From Clostridiales bacterium (GTDB lineage: Bacteria > Bacillota > Clostridia > Lachnospirales > Lachnospiraceae): a stretch of DNA of 56,571 bases. The notes below the pieces were generated by a model. That model searched no databases, was not told the origin of the DNA, and saw nothing but the letters and a program-made list of their open reading frames with translations. Shown here one piece after another: positions 1 to 8,735 of the stretch (the first letter of the stretch is position 1; every line of letters starts with the position of its first letter). The stretch is taken from positions 1 through 56,571 of the forward strand of contig JAJQDO010000273.1 of assembly GCA_021202175.1 (NCBI GenBank), written 5' to 3'. A program made the position numbers and the translations under genes.

Positions 1-76
1 ATAATTATTCAACTATAAAATGCAGTTCAAAAAGGTAGTTTAGACACCCAAATCATGATTTTGATTCTGATAAAAT

Positions 77-114
77 CAGGCAGGGACGTCCGTCTCAAGG
101 GCAATCCCTGCCTG
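77..114 (-). terminator. Probable terminator downstream of glgP
   Basis: Arms CAGGCAGGGA (77-86) and TCCCTGCCTG (105-114) are perfect complements. On the minus strand the hairpin lies about 100 nt beyond the glgP stop and is followed by ATTTTATC, a modest T-rich tail. It probably ends the ileS-glgP transcript. Confidence 0.6.
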
Positions 115-120
115 TCATAC

Positions 121-149
121 ACTGTTATATATATTCTACTGTTATATAT
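121..149. repeat. Short direct repeat ACTGTTATATAT x2
   Basis: The 12-mer ACTGTTATATAT occurs at 121-132 and 138-149 in the 216-bp non-coding stretch between the window edge and glgP. Its role is unknown; a chance AT-rich repeat is possible. Confidence 0.4.
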
Positions 150-216
150 GTTATCCTGGCAAACGACCGATATTGTTTGCGATCGCGCCAATCACGGACC
201 GCGTTAGCGGCCGTTC

Positions 217-2655
217 TTACAGCACAACTTTTTCCAGTTTCCAGATATCCCGCACATATTCTTCAATCGTACGATCAGAGGAGAACTTGCCGCAGTTCGC
301 CGTCTGCAGCATCGCCATGCGCGCCCAGGCTCTCTCATCGCGATAGGCCGCGTCCACTCTCTTCTGCGCTTCCTTATAGGAATCGAAATCGCGAAGAATA
401 AAGTACATGTCTTTATACATCAACGCGTCATACAGCGGACGGAAAAGCTCTGGATTCTGTGGAGAATAATAACCATTGATCAGCTGCGTCATCACCTTGC
501 GGACATCCTCTTTATTATTATAAATGTCTGCAGGATAGTAATTATGATTTCTCTCATACTCCATGACCTCATCGGCAGACATACCGAAGATGAAGGCATT
601 CTCCTGGCCGACTTCTTCCACAATCTCCACGTTCGCGCCGTCCATAGTTCCGATGGTGACCGCGCCGTTTAACATGAACTTCATGTTACCGGTTCCAGAT
701 GCCTCCTTGGAAGCGGTGGAAATCTGTTCGCTCAGATCCGCTGCCGCGAAGATCAGCTCTGCATTCGATACGCGGTAATCCTCAATAAATACCACCTTAA
801 TCTTTCCGTTGATAAACGGATCATTGTTGATCTTATCCGCAACGGAATTAATCAGCTTGATCGTCAGCTTCGCCGTATGATAGCCAGCCGCCGCCTTCGC
901 GCCGAAAATAAAAGTGTGGGGCATGATATCTCTGTCCGGGTGCTCCTTGATGTCATTGTAAAGATACATCACATGTAAGATGTTCAAAAGCTGACGCTTG
1001 TATTCGTGCAGTCTCTTCACCTGACAGTCATACATGGAGCGCGGATCCACGTCGATACCATTATGTTTCTTAATATATTCCGCAAGGCGAACCTTGTTCT
1101 GATGCTTAATGTTCATGAATTCCTGCTGGCTTCTCTCGTCATCCACAAAGACATTCAGCCTGCTGATGTGGGACAGATTTGTGATCCAATCGTCACCGAT
1201 CTTATCCGTCACCCAGTCAGCGAGCAGCTGATTACCATGAAGCAGGAATCTCCTCTGCGTTATGCCGTTGGTCTTGTTGTTAAATTTCCACGGTGTCATC
1301 TCGTAGAAATCTTTCAGCTCACGTTTTTCAAGAATCTCTGTATGCAGGCGAGCCACACCGTTCACCGAAAAGCTTCCGGCGATGGCCAGATGCGCCATCC
1401 TCACCTGTCCGTCATAAAGAATCGCCATGCTGCGAACCTTATCCTGGTTGCCAGGATAAGCATTGTGAATATCGATGACGAAACGGCGGTTAATCTCCTC
1501 GATAATCTGATAAACGCGAGGAAGCAGTCTGGAGAACAGCTCGATCGGCCATTTTTCCAGCGCCTCTGCCATGATGGTATGATTTGTGTAAGCACAGGTC
1601 TTGGTGGCGATATCCCATGCCTCATCCCATTCAAGTCCTTCCTCATCCACAAGGATACGCATCAGCTCCGCTACCGCAACCGTCGGATGGGTATCGTTTA
1701 ACTGGAAGACAACCTTCTCATGGAAACGGCGGATGTCGTCATGGCTCTCTTTATATTTCTGCACTGCTCTCTGCACGGATGCGGAGATAAAGAAATACTG
1801 CTGTTTTAAACGAAGCTCTTTTCCAGCCATATGGTTATCATTCGGATAAAGGACTTCACAAAGGGTTCTTGCCAGATTCTCCTGTTCTACCGCCTTCTGA
1901 TATTCCCCTTTGTCAAAGGAATCCAGATTAAAGGTGTTGATGGCTTCCGCATCCCAGATACGAAGGGTATTGACGATATGATTGCCATATCCTACAATCG
2001 GCATATCGTAAGGTACCGCACGTACGCTCTGATAATTCTTCTGCACATAATGCGCCTTCCCGTTCGGCCCGCATTCCACGTCAACATATCCGCCGAATTT
2101 CACTTCTGCGGTATATTCATCCCGTTTAATCTCAAACGGATTGCCATTTCTCAGCCAGTCGTCCGGCGTCTCAATCTGATAACCATCCTCAATCTTCTGC
2201 TTGAACATACCGTAATGATAGCGGATGCCACAGCCATAAGCCGGATAACCCAGCGTTGCCAGAGAATCCAGGAAACAGGCTGCCAGACGTCCCAGGCCAC
2301 CATTGCCGAGAGCAGCATCCGGCTCCTGGTCCTCAATCACATTCAGATCCAGGCCCATCTCTTCCAGAGCCTTGCGGACCCCGTCATAACAGGTAAGGTT
2401 GATCATGTTATTACCCAGGGCTCTTCCCATAAGGAATTCCATGGACATATAATAAACCATCTTCTTATCCTGCGCCTCATACTGCTTGTGCGTCTCAATC
2501 CAGTTATCAATAATCTCATCTTTGATGGAATAAGCTACAGCCTGATAAATCTGCTGGGGCGTCGCATCCTCCAGATTGTGACGAAACAGAATACGGGTAT
2601 TCGCTTCTACTTCTTTTTTGAACTGCTTTTTGTTAAAGGTTGTCTTTTTAAGCAC
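217..2655 (-). CDS. glgP: Glycogen/starch (maltodextrin) phosphorylase
   Basis: Encodes an 812-residue GT35 alpha-glucan phosphorylase, a cytosolic PLP enzyme that releases glucose-1-phosphate from glycogen or maltodextrin. The length is normal for the family. The PLP-binding segment EASGTGNMKFMLNG is visible near residue 655, and the N-terminal region carries the family block EDQEPDAALGNGGLGRLAAC. The start is GTG at 2655, behind AGGAGG nine bases upstream. The gene begins only 17 nt after the ileS stop, so it is probably read from the ileS transcript and would then also be under the T-box leader. Function is confident; whether the preferred substrate is glycogen or maltodextrin cannot be told from sequence. 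Confidence 0.96.
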   Translation of the reverse strand: MLKKTTFNKKQFKKEVEANTRILFRHNLEDATPQQIYQAVAYSIKDEIIDNWIETHKQYEAQDKKMVYYMSMEFLMGRALGNNMINLTCYDGVRKALEEMGLDLNVIEDQEPDAALGNGGLGRLAACFLDSLATLGYPAYGCGIRYHYGMFKQKIEDGYQIETPDDWLRNGNPFEIKRDEYTAEVKFGGYVDVECGPNGKAHYVQKNYQSVRAVPYDMPIVGYGNHIVNTLRIWDAEAINTFNLDSFDKGEYQKAVEQENLARTLCEVLYPNDNHMAGKELRLKQQYFFISASVQRAVQKYKESHDDIRRFHEKVVFQLNDTHPTVAVAELMRILVDEEGLEWDEAWDIATKTCAYTNHTIMAEALEKWPIELFSRLLPRVYQIIEEINRRFVIDIHNAYPGNQDKVRSMAILYDGQVRMAHLAIAGSFSVNGVARLHTEILEKRELKDFYEMTPWKFNNKTNGITQRRFLLHGNQLLADWVTDKIGDDWITNLSHISRLNVFVDDERSQQEFMNIKHQNKVRLAEYIKKHNGIDVDPRSMYDCQVKRLHEYKRQLLNILHVMYLYNDIKEHPDRDIMPHTFIFGAKAAAGYHTAKLTIKLINSVADKINNDPFINGKIKVVFIEDYRVSNAELIFAAADLSEQISTASKEASGTGNMKFMLNGAVTIGTMDGANVEIVEEVGQENAFIFGMSADEVMEYERNHNYYPADIYNNKEDVRKVMTQLINGYYSPQNPELFRPLYDALMYKDMYFILRDFDSYKEAQKRVDAAYRDERAWARMAMLQTANCGKFSSDRTIEEYVRDIWKLEKVVL

Positions 2656-2672
2656 TGGTCAAATCCTCCTAA

Positions 2673-5600
2673 TCATAATTTTTCTACGCTGATCGTCACT
2701 GTTTCTCCATTGATATTCCATTCCTTCGCGTATCCCTTTTCCTCACCGAACAGAATATCTTCTGCCAATACATCGTGTTTGATCAGGTCTGCATTGCCCT
2801 CCATGACAGACTGAATCTTCTCGTTGCCATGTTCGCAGACCAGAATGTGATCAGTTACTTCAAAACCGGCTTCCTTCCGCATGGTCTGAATCTTACTGAT
2901 GATCTCCCTTACAAATCCTTCTTCAATCAGTTCCGGCGTCAGATTCGTATCCAGCACGACAGTAACCCCATGATCCTCCTGGGATACAAATCCTTCTTTT
3001 TGCGTCGTTGTAATGAGCAGTTCTTCCGAAACCAGGTCAATTTTACCATCATTCAGTGTAATTGTCAAAACTCCTTCGGCATCTAACTGCTTTTTCGCGG
3101 CATTTCCATCAATATTTACCAAAGCTTTACTGATCTGACCCAGTTTCTTTCCATATTTCGATCCGAGAATCCGCAGCTGCGGCTTGAAGGTATAGCCGGT
3201 AAAATCTGCCACATCCGCGCGGAACTCTACTTTTTTCACATTGAGTTCCTCCTCGATGATCTGCCGATAGAAATCATTAAGCTCACTGTCGGCTTTGACA
3301 AACATCTGGGCGATCGGCTGACGATTCTTGATACCGGAAGCATTTCTTGCCGCCCGTCCTAAGACCACAATCTCCAGAACCTCCTCCATATACTTTTCCA
3401 GTTCTGTATCAATCATTTCCTCTTCCACCGCCGGGAAATCACAGAGATGAATGCTCATCGGCGCATCCTGGTCAACCGTGCGGACAAGATTCTGATAAAT
3501 ATCCTCGGTCATAAAGGGAATCATCGGCGCAGCGGCCTTGGCGATCGTCACCAGTGCCGTATAAAGCGTCATATAAGCATTAATCTTATCCTGTTCCATC
3601 CCTTTGGCCCAGAAGCGGCTGCGGGAGCGGCGCACATACCAGTTGCTCATATCATCGACAAAATTCTGCAGAGCCTTTGTCGTTTCAGGGATTTTATAAT
3701 GTTTCAGGCTTTCATCTACCGTCTTTACCGTAGAGTACAGTCTTGATAACAACCACTTGTCCATCACGGACAATTTATCATATTCCAGCTGGTATTTTGT
3801 CGAATCGAAGGAATCGATATCCGCATACAGTACAAAAAATGCATACGTGTTCCACAAGGTTCCCATGAACTTGCGCTGCCCCTCGGTCACCGCGTCCGCG
3901 TGGAAACGGTTCGGCAGCCACGGCGCACTGTTAGAATAGAAGTACCAGCGGATAGCATCGGCGCCATGCTGCTCCAGCGCTTCAAACGGATCAACCGCAT
4001 TTCCTTTACTCTTGCTCATCTTCTGTCCGTTTTCATCCTGTACATGCCCAAGCACGATCACGTTTTCATAAGGCGCCTTGTTAAACAGCAGCGTCGATTC
4101 GGCCAGCAATGAATAAAACCATCCGCGGGTCTGGTCCACCGCCTCAGAGATGAACTGCGCAGGGAACTGTTCTTCGAATACCTCTTTATTTTCAAACGGA
4201 TAATGATGCTGCGCAAAAGGCATCGCTCCGGAGTCAAACCAGCAGTCGATAACCTCCGGCACACGGTGCATGGTCTTGCCGCAATCCGGGCAGGTAAAGG
4301 TGATCTCATCAATATACGGACGATGAAGCTCTATCGTTCTTGCGGCCGGATTGCCGCTTCTCTCTTCCAGTTCCTCCCGGCTGCCGATGGATTCCATATG
4401 GCCGCATCCTTCGCATTCCCATACATTTAACGGAGTACCCCAATACCGGTTACGGGAAACACCCCAGTCCTGAATATTTTTCAGCCAGTCGCCAAAACGT
4501 CCCTTGCCGATGGATTCCGGAATCCAGTTGATCGTATCATTATTGCGAATCAGGTCATCCTTCACCGCCGTCATCTTGATGAACCAGGACTCTCTCGCAT
4601 AGTAAATCAGCGGAGTGTCGCATCGCCAGCAGAAGGGATAATCATGCTCGAACTTCGGCGCGTCAAAAAGCAGTCCCTGTTTATCCAGGTCGACCAGGAT
4701 CTTCGGATCGGCATCCTTTACAAAGACGCCGGCATATTCCGTCTCTTCCGTCATCTCGCCCTTGCTGTTTACAAACTGCACAAAAGGAAGATCATATTTT
4801 TTTCCGACCTTGGAGTCATCCTCACCAAATGCCGGCGCAATGTGTACGATGCCGGTACCATCGGACATGGTAACATAGTCATCACAGGTAACATAGTGCG
4901 ATTTTTTATGCTGCTTCTTTGCCGCCTCGCCTGCTGCCGCAAAAAGCGGGACATATTCTTTATATTCCAGGTCTGTCCCTTTCATGGTCTCCAATACTTC
5001 ATAAGCCGGAGCATCCTCTGCAGCCAGCTTTCCAAGAACCTGGTCAAGCAGAGCCTCTGCCATATAGTAGGTGTATCCGTCCGCCGCTTTCACCTTGCTG
5101 TAGCTTTCCTCCGGATTCACACAGAGCGCCACATTGGAAGGCAAAGTCCAAGGCGTCGTCGTCCATGCCAGGAAATACGCGTCCTCGCCCACTACCTTAA
5201 AGCGAACTACTGCGGAGCGCTCTTTGACCAGCTTATATCCCTGCGCCACCTCATGAGAAGACAAAGGCGTCCCGCAGCGCGGACAATAGGGCACGATCTT
5301 GAAACCTTTATAGAGAAGGCCTTTATCCCAGATGGTCTTTAACGCCCACCATTCCGACTCGATAAAATCATCGTGATAAGTTACATAAGGATTATCCATA
5401 TCCGCCCAGAAGCCGACGGTTCCGGAGAAATCTTCCCACATGCCTTTATATTTCCAGACCGATTCCTTACATTTTGAAATGAAAGGATCCAGTCCATATT
5501 CCTCAATCTGTTCCTTACCGTCCAGACCCAGTTCTCTCTCCACTTCCAGTTCTACCGGCAGTCCATGGGTATCCCAGCCGGCCTTTCTCGGCACCATATA

Positions 5601-5828
5601 CCCTTTCATCGTTCTGTAACGGGGAATCATATCCTTGATGACACGAGTCAGAACGTGTCCGATATGAGGCTTTCCGTTCGCAGTTGGCGGTCCGTCATAA
5701 AAAGTGTAGACCGGGCTTCCTTCTCTTTGTTCCATACTCTTCTTAAAAATGTCATTGTCTTTCCAGAACTTTGCCGTTTCTTTTTCTCTGTCCACAAAGT
5801 TCAGATTTGTCGAAACTTTCTTATACAT
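2673..5828 (-). CDS. ileS: Isoleucyl-tRNA synthetase, type 2 (eukaryote-like)
   Basis: A 1051-residue class I aminoacyl-tRNA synthetase that charges tRNA-Ile in the cytosol. The HIGH motif is at residues 55-58 inside FYDGPPTANGKPHIGHV, and KMSKS lies near residue 600 (GQKMSKSKGN). The FYDGPPTANGKPHIGH form and the length fit the eukaryote-like IleRS2 branch rather than the common bacterial IleRS1, whose block reads like HDGPPYANGDIHIGH. IleRS2 enzymes are known for low mupirocin sensitivity; that is family knowledge, not shown here. Zinc-type CxxC pairs (CPRCG, CPDCG, CEGCG) are present. The frame stays open to 5993, but the start is ATG 5828: it has GGAGGG upstream, and the extra codons lie inside the T-box leader. 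Confidence 0.96.
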   Translation of the reverse strand: MYKKVSTNLNFVDREKETAKFWKDNDIFKKSMEQREGSPVYTFYDGPPTANGKPHIGHVLTRVIKDMIPRYRTMKGYMVPRKAGWDTHGLPVELEVERELGLDGKEQIEEYGLDPFISKCKESVWKYKGMWEDFSGTVGFWADMDNPYVTYHDDFIESEWWALKTIWDKGLLYKGFKIVPYCPRCGTPLSSHEVAQGYKLVKERSAVVRFKVVGEDAYFLAWTTTPWTLPSNVALCVNPEESYSKVKAADGYTYYMAEALLDQVLGKLAAEDAPAYEVLETMKGTDLEYKEYVPLFAAAGEAAKKQHKKSHYVTCDDYVTMSDGTGIVHIAPAFGEDDSKVGKKYDLPFVQFVNSKGEMTEETEYAGVFVKDADPKILVDLDKQGLLFDAPKFEHDYPFCWRCDTPLIYYARESWFIKMTAVKDDLIRNNDTINWIPESIGKGRFGDWLKNIQDWGVSRNRYWGTPLNVWECEGCGHMESIGSREELEERSGNPAARTIELHRPYIDEITFTCPDCGKTMHRVPEVIDCWFDSGAMPFAQHHYPFENKEVFEEQFPAQFISEAVDQTRGWFYSLLAESTLLFNKAPYENVIVLGHVQDENGQKMSKSKGNAVDPFEALEQHGADAIRWYFYSNSAPWLPNRFHADAVTEGQRKFMGTLWNTYAFFVLYADIDSFDSTKYQLEYDKLSVMDKWLLSRLYSTVKTVDESLKHYKIPETTKALQNFVDDMSNWYVRRSRSRFWAKGMEQDKINAYMTLYTALVTIAKAAAPMIPFMTEDIYQNLVRTVDQDAPMSIHLCDFPAVEEEMIDTELEKYMEEVLEIVVLGRAARNASGIKNRQPIAQMFVKADSELNDFYRQIIEEELNVKKVEFRADVADFTGYTFKPQLRILGSKYGKKLGQISKALVNIDGNAAKKQLDAEGVLTITLNDGKIDLVSEELLITTTQKEGFVSQEDHGVTVVLDTNLTPELIEEGFVREIISKIQTMRKEAGFEVTDHILVCEHGNEKIQSVMEGNADLIKHDVLAEDILFGEEKGYAKEWNINGETVTISVEKL

Positions 5829-5850
5829 GTTTTCCCTCCAGTAAACTCTC

Positions 5851-5870
5851 GTGCCTGCCACCACAGGCAC
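5851..5870 (-). other. Hairpin between T-box terminator and ileS start
   Basis: GTGCCTG (5851-5857) and CAGGCAC (5864-5870) form a perfect 7-bp stem with a six-base loop, immediately 5' of the ileS ribosome binding site and 3' of the leader terminator. It could affect translation start or mRNA stability in read-through transcripts. No direct evidence of function. Confidence 0.45.
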
Positions 5871-5879
5871 AACTTCCCT

Positions 5880-5912
5880 AAAAAAAGCTTCCACCCGTAA
5901 CAGGATGAAAGC
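5880..5912 (-). terminator. Regulated terminator of the T-box leader
   Basis: On the minus strand GCTTTCATCC (5912-5903), loop TGTTAC, GGGTGGAAGC (5896-5887), then seven T (5886-5880). It is a classical intrinsic terminator that shares its 5' strand with the T-box antiterminator, so the two cannot form together. Confidence 0.9.
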
Positions 5913-6210
5913 CCAGACATTCATTATACCACCTTTACATACCAACATATGTCTCTCGGATAACGGTGAGATGCCGTCACCGCTTACTGACAATCACCGG
6001 CCTGATCCGTACCGGTTCTGCAATACAGTATACTGACACATCCATCCTCATCTGTTCGCAGCGATAGCTAAATGTGTCAGCACACTCCTGTTTCAGCAGT
6101 GCAACTCGGGAGTGATGTTCAGATATCCTCTACTGGCAACGGGTTCCCACTGTCTCCGTCTCACTGGGGTTCTTCAAAGATTCTTACTGTCTCCGTCCAC
6201 GTTTTTGACA
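5880..6210 (-). ncRNA. T-box riboswitch (tRNA-Ile sensing) leader of ileS
   Basis: A leader of about 330 nt between a strong promoter and ileS. Stem I elements include an AGTAAGA-type bulge and a terminal-loop GGGAACCC; the specifier region reads GAACATCACTCC, giving codon ATC (6114-6116). The antiterminator is AGG (5934-5932) with CCT (5904-5902) and ATGAA (5924-5920) with TTCAT (5909-5905), around a 7-nt bulge TGGTATA. The TGGT of the bulge can pair with the ACCA end of uncharged tRNA-Ile. The competing terminator GCTTTCATCC / GGGTGGAAGC plus T7 shares the TTCATCC strand. The usual GGTACCGCGG tail of the T-box consensus is diverged, but the fold is intact. Uncharged tRNA-Ile should switch on ileS and probably glgP. 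Confidence 0.88.
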
Positions 6211-6216
6211 ACAACC

Positions 6217-6245
6217 ATGATATACGAAAGGTCCGAAAATGTCAA
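6217..6245 (-). promoter_or_regulatory. Sigma-A promoter of the ileS T-box transcript
   Basis: Minus strand: -35 TTGACA (6245-6240), a 17-bp spacer, -10 TATCAT (6222-6217). This is a near-consensus housekeeping promoter and places the transcription start close to 6210, just before stem I of the T-box. Confidence 0.85.
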
Positions 6246-6409
6246 TGAAAAGTTACGGTTCGAATATCAGATTTCTGTGGCATTCTCGATAATAATATGT
6301 TAGAATATCTGTTAATCATTGTGCAAATGGCTCGCAACCTTTGCGCAAAGACACAATTTAAGAAAGAATTCGGGGATTTTTTCTTAAAAATATACGGAAA
6401 GGAGTCCAT

Positions 6410-6841
6410 ATGATTAAAAAATTCATTGTATCTTTTCTTTGCATTGTATGTATCGCCGGTTTTGTCTGTGCCGGTTTTTCTTTCCTTTATTTCAGTATTC
6501 CCAGCCGCACGGCGATGAACTCCATCAGCCTGCCATCTACCGTTATGGATGCGGAACAGACCGAGAGTGCTTCAACAGAGGAAGAAGATGAGAATGAAAA
6601 TATCTATGTCGCCGATGTATATCAATCCCTGACGCTCCGGGAAAGTGCCAGCAGCGATTCCAGTGAAATCGCCAGCCTCGTTCCGATGACGCATCTTGAG
6701 GTGATCGAATTCATTGATGGCACAGATTATGCATATGTAGAGGTATTGACCGGCGATTATGAGGGTTACAAAGGATATGTGAACAGTGGATATATCACCC
6801 ATCTGGGTGATGCAACAATTCGTATTGGAGAAGAGGAGTAG
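6410..6841 (+). CDS. Membrane-anchored SH3-like (SH3b) domain protein
   Basis: A 143-residue protein. Residues 1-30 form an uncleaved or cleaved N-terminal hydrophobic segment (KKFIVSFLCIVCIAGFVCAG). An acidic linker (TESASTEEEDENEN) follows, then an SH3b-like region around residues 65-130 with LTLRESASSDSSEIASLV and YKGYVNSGYI, the pattern of bacterial cell-wall SH3 domains. It probably sits outside the membrane and contacts peptidoglycan; no catalytic domain is visible. The ribosome binding site GAAAGGAG lies ahead of the ATG. The stop is 4 nt before pncB, so the two are an operon, although no functional link between them is obvious. The precise role is unknown. Confidence 0.8.
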   Translation: MIKKFIVSFLCIVCIAGFVCAGFSFLYFSIPSRTAMNSISLPSTVMDAEQTESASTEEEDENENIYVADVYQSLTLRESASSDSSEIASLVPMTHLEVIEFIDGTDYAYVEVLTGDYEGYKGYVNSGYITHLGDATIRIGEEE

Positions 6842-6845
6842 CAAT

Positions 6846-8294
6846 ATGATTTCCAATAACTTGACCATGATGACAGATTTATATGAGCTGACCATGATGC
6901 AGGGTTATTTTTTTAATGGCAACAATGATACCGTTGTCTTCGATATGTTCTATCGAACGAATCCCAGTGGCAGCTCTTATGCCATCACCTGCGGTCTTGA
7001 TCAACTTATCGACTACATTAAAAATCTGACGTTTTCCTACGACAACATCGATTATCTGCGCAGTCTCCATATTTTTAAAGAAGAATTTCTGTCTTATCTG
7101 GCAGGATTCCATTTCAGCGGAGACATCTATGCCATACCAGAAGGTTCTGTCGTATTTCCGAAAGAGCCCCTCGTAAAAGTCATCGCTCCGATCATGGAGG
7201 CACAGTTGGTCGAGACCACCATCTTAAACATTATCAATCATCAGAGTCTGATTGCCACCAAAGCATCCCGCGTGGATTACGCGGCGGGCGGCGGCGTCAT
7301 GGAGTTCGGTCTGCGGAGGGCCCAGGGACCCGATGCCGGCACCCTCGGCGCCAGAGCAGCCGTGATTGGCGGCTGCGTCGGCACCTCCAACGTTCTGGCC
7401 GGAGAACAATTTGGCATTCCGGTTTCGGGAACCCATGCCCACGCCTGGATCATGAGCTTTCCAGATGAATACACCGCTTTTCGTACTTACGCGGACATGT
7501 ATCCGGATGCCTGTATCCTTCTGGTCGATACGTACGATACTTTAAAATCCGGGGTTCCGAATGCCATCCGTGTATTCCAGGAGATGCGCGATAAGGGCAT
7601 CCACCCTAAGCTGTACGGCATCCGCTTAGACAGCGGCGACCTGGCCTATCTTTCCAAGAATGCCAGAAAGATGCTCGACGACGCCGGTTTCACCCGTGCC
7701 GTCATCTCCGCATCCAGCGACCTGGACGAATATCTGATCAACAGTCTGCGCAACCAGGGCGCGGCCATCACCTCCTGGGGCGTGGGGACAAACCTCATCA
7801 CCTCCTCGGATAATCCGGCGTTCGGCGGCGTATACAAGCTAGCCGCCATCAAAAAACCAGAGGAAGAAGACTTTACGGCCAAAATCAAGATTTCCGAGAA
7901 TCCGGAAAAGATTACGAATCCGGGCAACAAGACCATCTATCGTATCTATGACAATAAGATGGAGAAAATCAAGGCTGACCTTATCTGCCTTGTCGGCGAG
8001 TCCTATGACACGAATCAGGACCTCAAGATATTTGACCCGATCTCCACCTGGAAGAAATCAACGATTCCCGGAGGCACTTACCACATGCGAGAGATGCTCG
8101 TGCCGGTTTTCATCAATGGTCAGTGCGTCTACGAATCTCCGGATACCATGAGCATTAAGGCTTACTGCAAAAAAGAGCTGAACACTCTTTGGGACGAGAA
8201 CCGAAGATTGATGAATCCTCAGACCGTATATGTCGATCTGTCCCAGCCTCTGTTCGATCTGAAGCGCTCCCTGCTCGAGAGCAAAAATAAATAA
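6846..8294 (+). CDS. pncB: Nicotinate phosphoribosyltransferase
   Basis: A 482-residue NAPRTase that converts nicotinate and PRPP to nicotinate mononucleotide, the first step of NAD salvage (Preiss-Handler pathway) in the cytosol. Family blocks: MTDLYELTMMQGYF at the N-terminus, GGGVMEFGLRRAQGPDAG and VSGTHAHAWIMSF in the centre, and YGIRLDSGDLAYLSK in the phosphate-binding part. The reading frame is open upstream into the SH3 gene, but ATG 6846 has GAAGAGGAG correctly placed and starts right at the conserved N-terminus. It is translated right behind the SH3-domain gene and is followed by a strong bidirectional terminator. Confidence 0.95.
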   Translation: MISNNLTMMTDLYELTMMQGYFFNGNNDTVVFDMFYRTNPSGSSYAITCGLDQLIDYIKNLTFSYDNIDYLRSLHIFKEEFLSYLAGFHFSGDIYAIPEGSVVFPKEPLVKVIAPIMEAQLVETTILNIINHQSLIATKASRVDYAAGGGVMEFGLRRAQGPDAGTLGARAAVIGGCVGTSNVLAGEQFGIPVSGTHAHAWIMSFPDEYTAFRTYADMYPDACILLVDTYDTLKSGVPNAIRVFQEMRDKGIHPKLYGIRLDSGDLAYLSKNARKMLDDAGFTRAVISASSDLDEYLINSLRNQGAAITSWGVGTNLITSSDNPAFGGVYKLAAIKKPEEEDFTAKIKISENPEKITNPGNKTIYRIYDNKMEKIKADLICLVGESYDTNQDLKIFDPISTWKKSTIPGGTYHMREMLVPVFINGQCVYESPDTMSIKAYCKKELNTLWDENRRLMNPQTVYVDLSQPLFDLKRSLLESKNK

Positions 8295-8382
8295 CCTGTC
8301 TGATGGAAATGGCGCCAAAACCGTTCCCAATATTCCAGACTAATAGAAGAAGCTTCGCTTTCGCGCTCTCTTCTTTTAAACG

Positions 8383-8413
8383 AAAAAAGGATGGCCAAAG
8401 GCCATCCTTTTTT
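8383..8413. terminator. Bidirectional terminator after pncB
   Basis: Perfect symmetry: six A, GGATGGCC (8389-8396), AAA, GGCCATCC (8400-8407), six T. It works on both strands: it ends pncB on plus, and on minus would end transcripts from ftsH. Confidence 0.9.
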
Positions 8414-8735
8414 GGAGAAGGTATTTTTGTTACTTATTGGGTGTAGCAAAAACTATATAATGTATTGGGAGAGTTACGAGTATTATAATAGCAGAACCTT
8501 CCGCTTAAGTGTGCACAAAAATTAACATTTTTCAAAAAAAATTTTGTGCATCATCGATGCCTTTTGACGCATAATTGTAAAAATATCCGATTTTTTTCGG
8601 AATCCGACAAGCTTTTATGGGATTTTGTCGAATTTCGTCTTTTTCTGTATGCGTTTCAGGCTCAAATATCCGCCGTCTCTTGTTCAAGTTTTGACAAACT
8701 TTACACATACTTTATATGTTCTTTACAATACATAT
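8414..8735. other. AT-rich intergenic region between pncB and ftsH
   Basis: No convincing gene. It contains an inverted repeat TGCACAAAA (8512-8520) / TTTTGTGCA (8542-8550), an exact match to the Spo0A box core TGTCGAA (8626-8632), and a plus-strand promoter-like pair TTGACA (8691-8696), 16 bp, TATATG (8713-8718) that points into the 3' end of ftsH on the antisense strand. Single motifs of this length can occur by chance. Confidence 0.45.

Noticed and set aside
1831-2814. 327-codon plus-strand open frame
   Set aside because: Antisense to glgP and the end of ileS; no domain visible.
5917-5933. TGGTATAAT read on the minus strand as an extended -10 promoter for ileS
   Set aside because: The same bases form the tRNA-binding bulge of the T-box antiterminator, and a much better promoter lies at 6217-6245.
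5829-5993. 55-codon N-terminal extension of IleRS
   Set aside because: It overlaps the T-box leader; ATG 5828 has GGAGGG and starts the conserved N-terminus.
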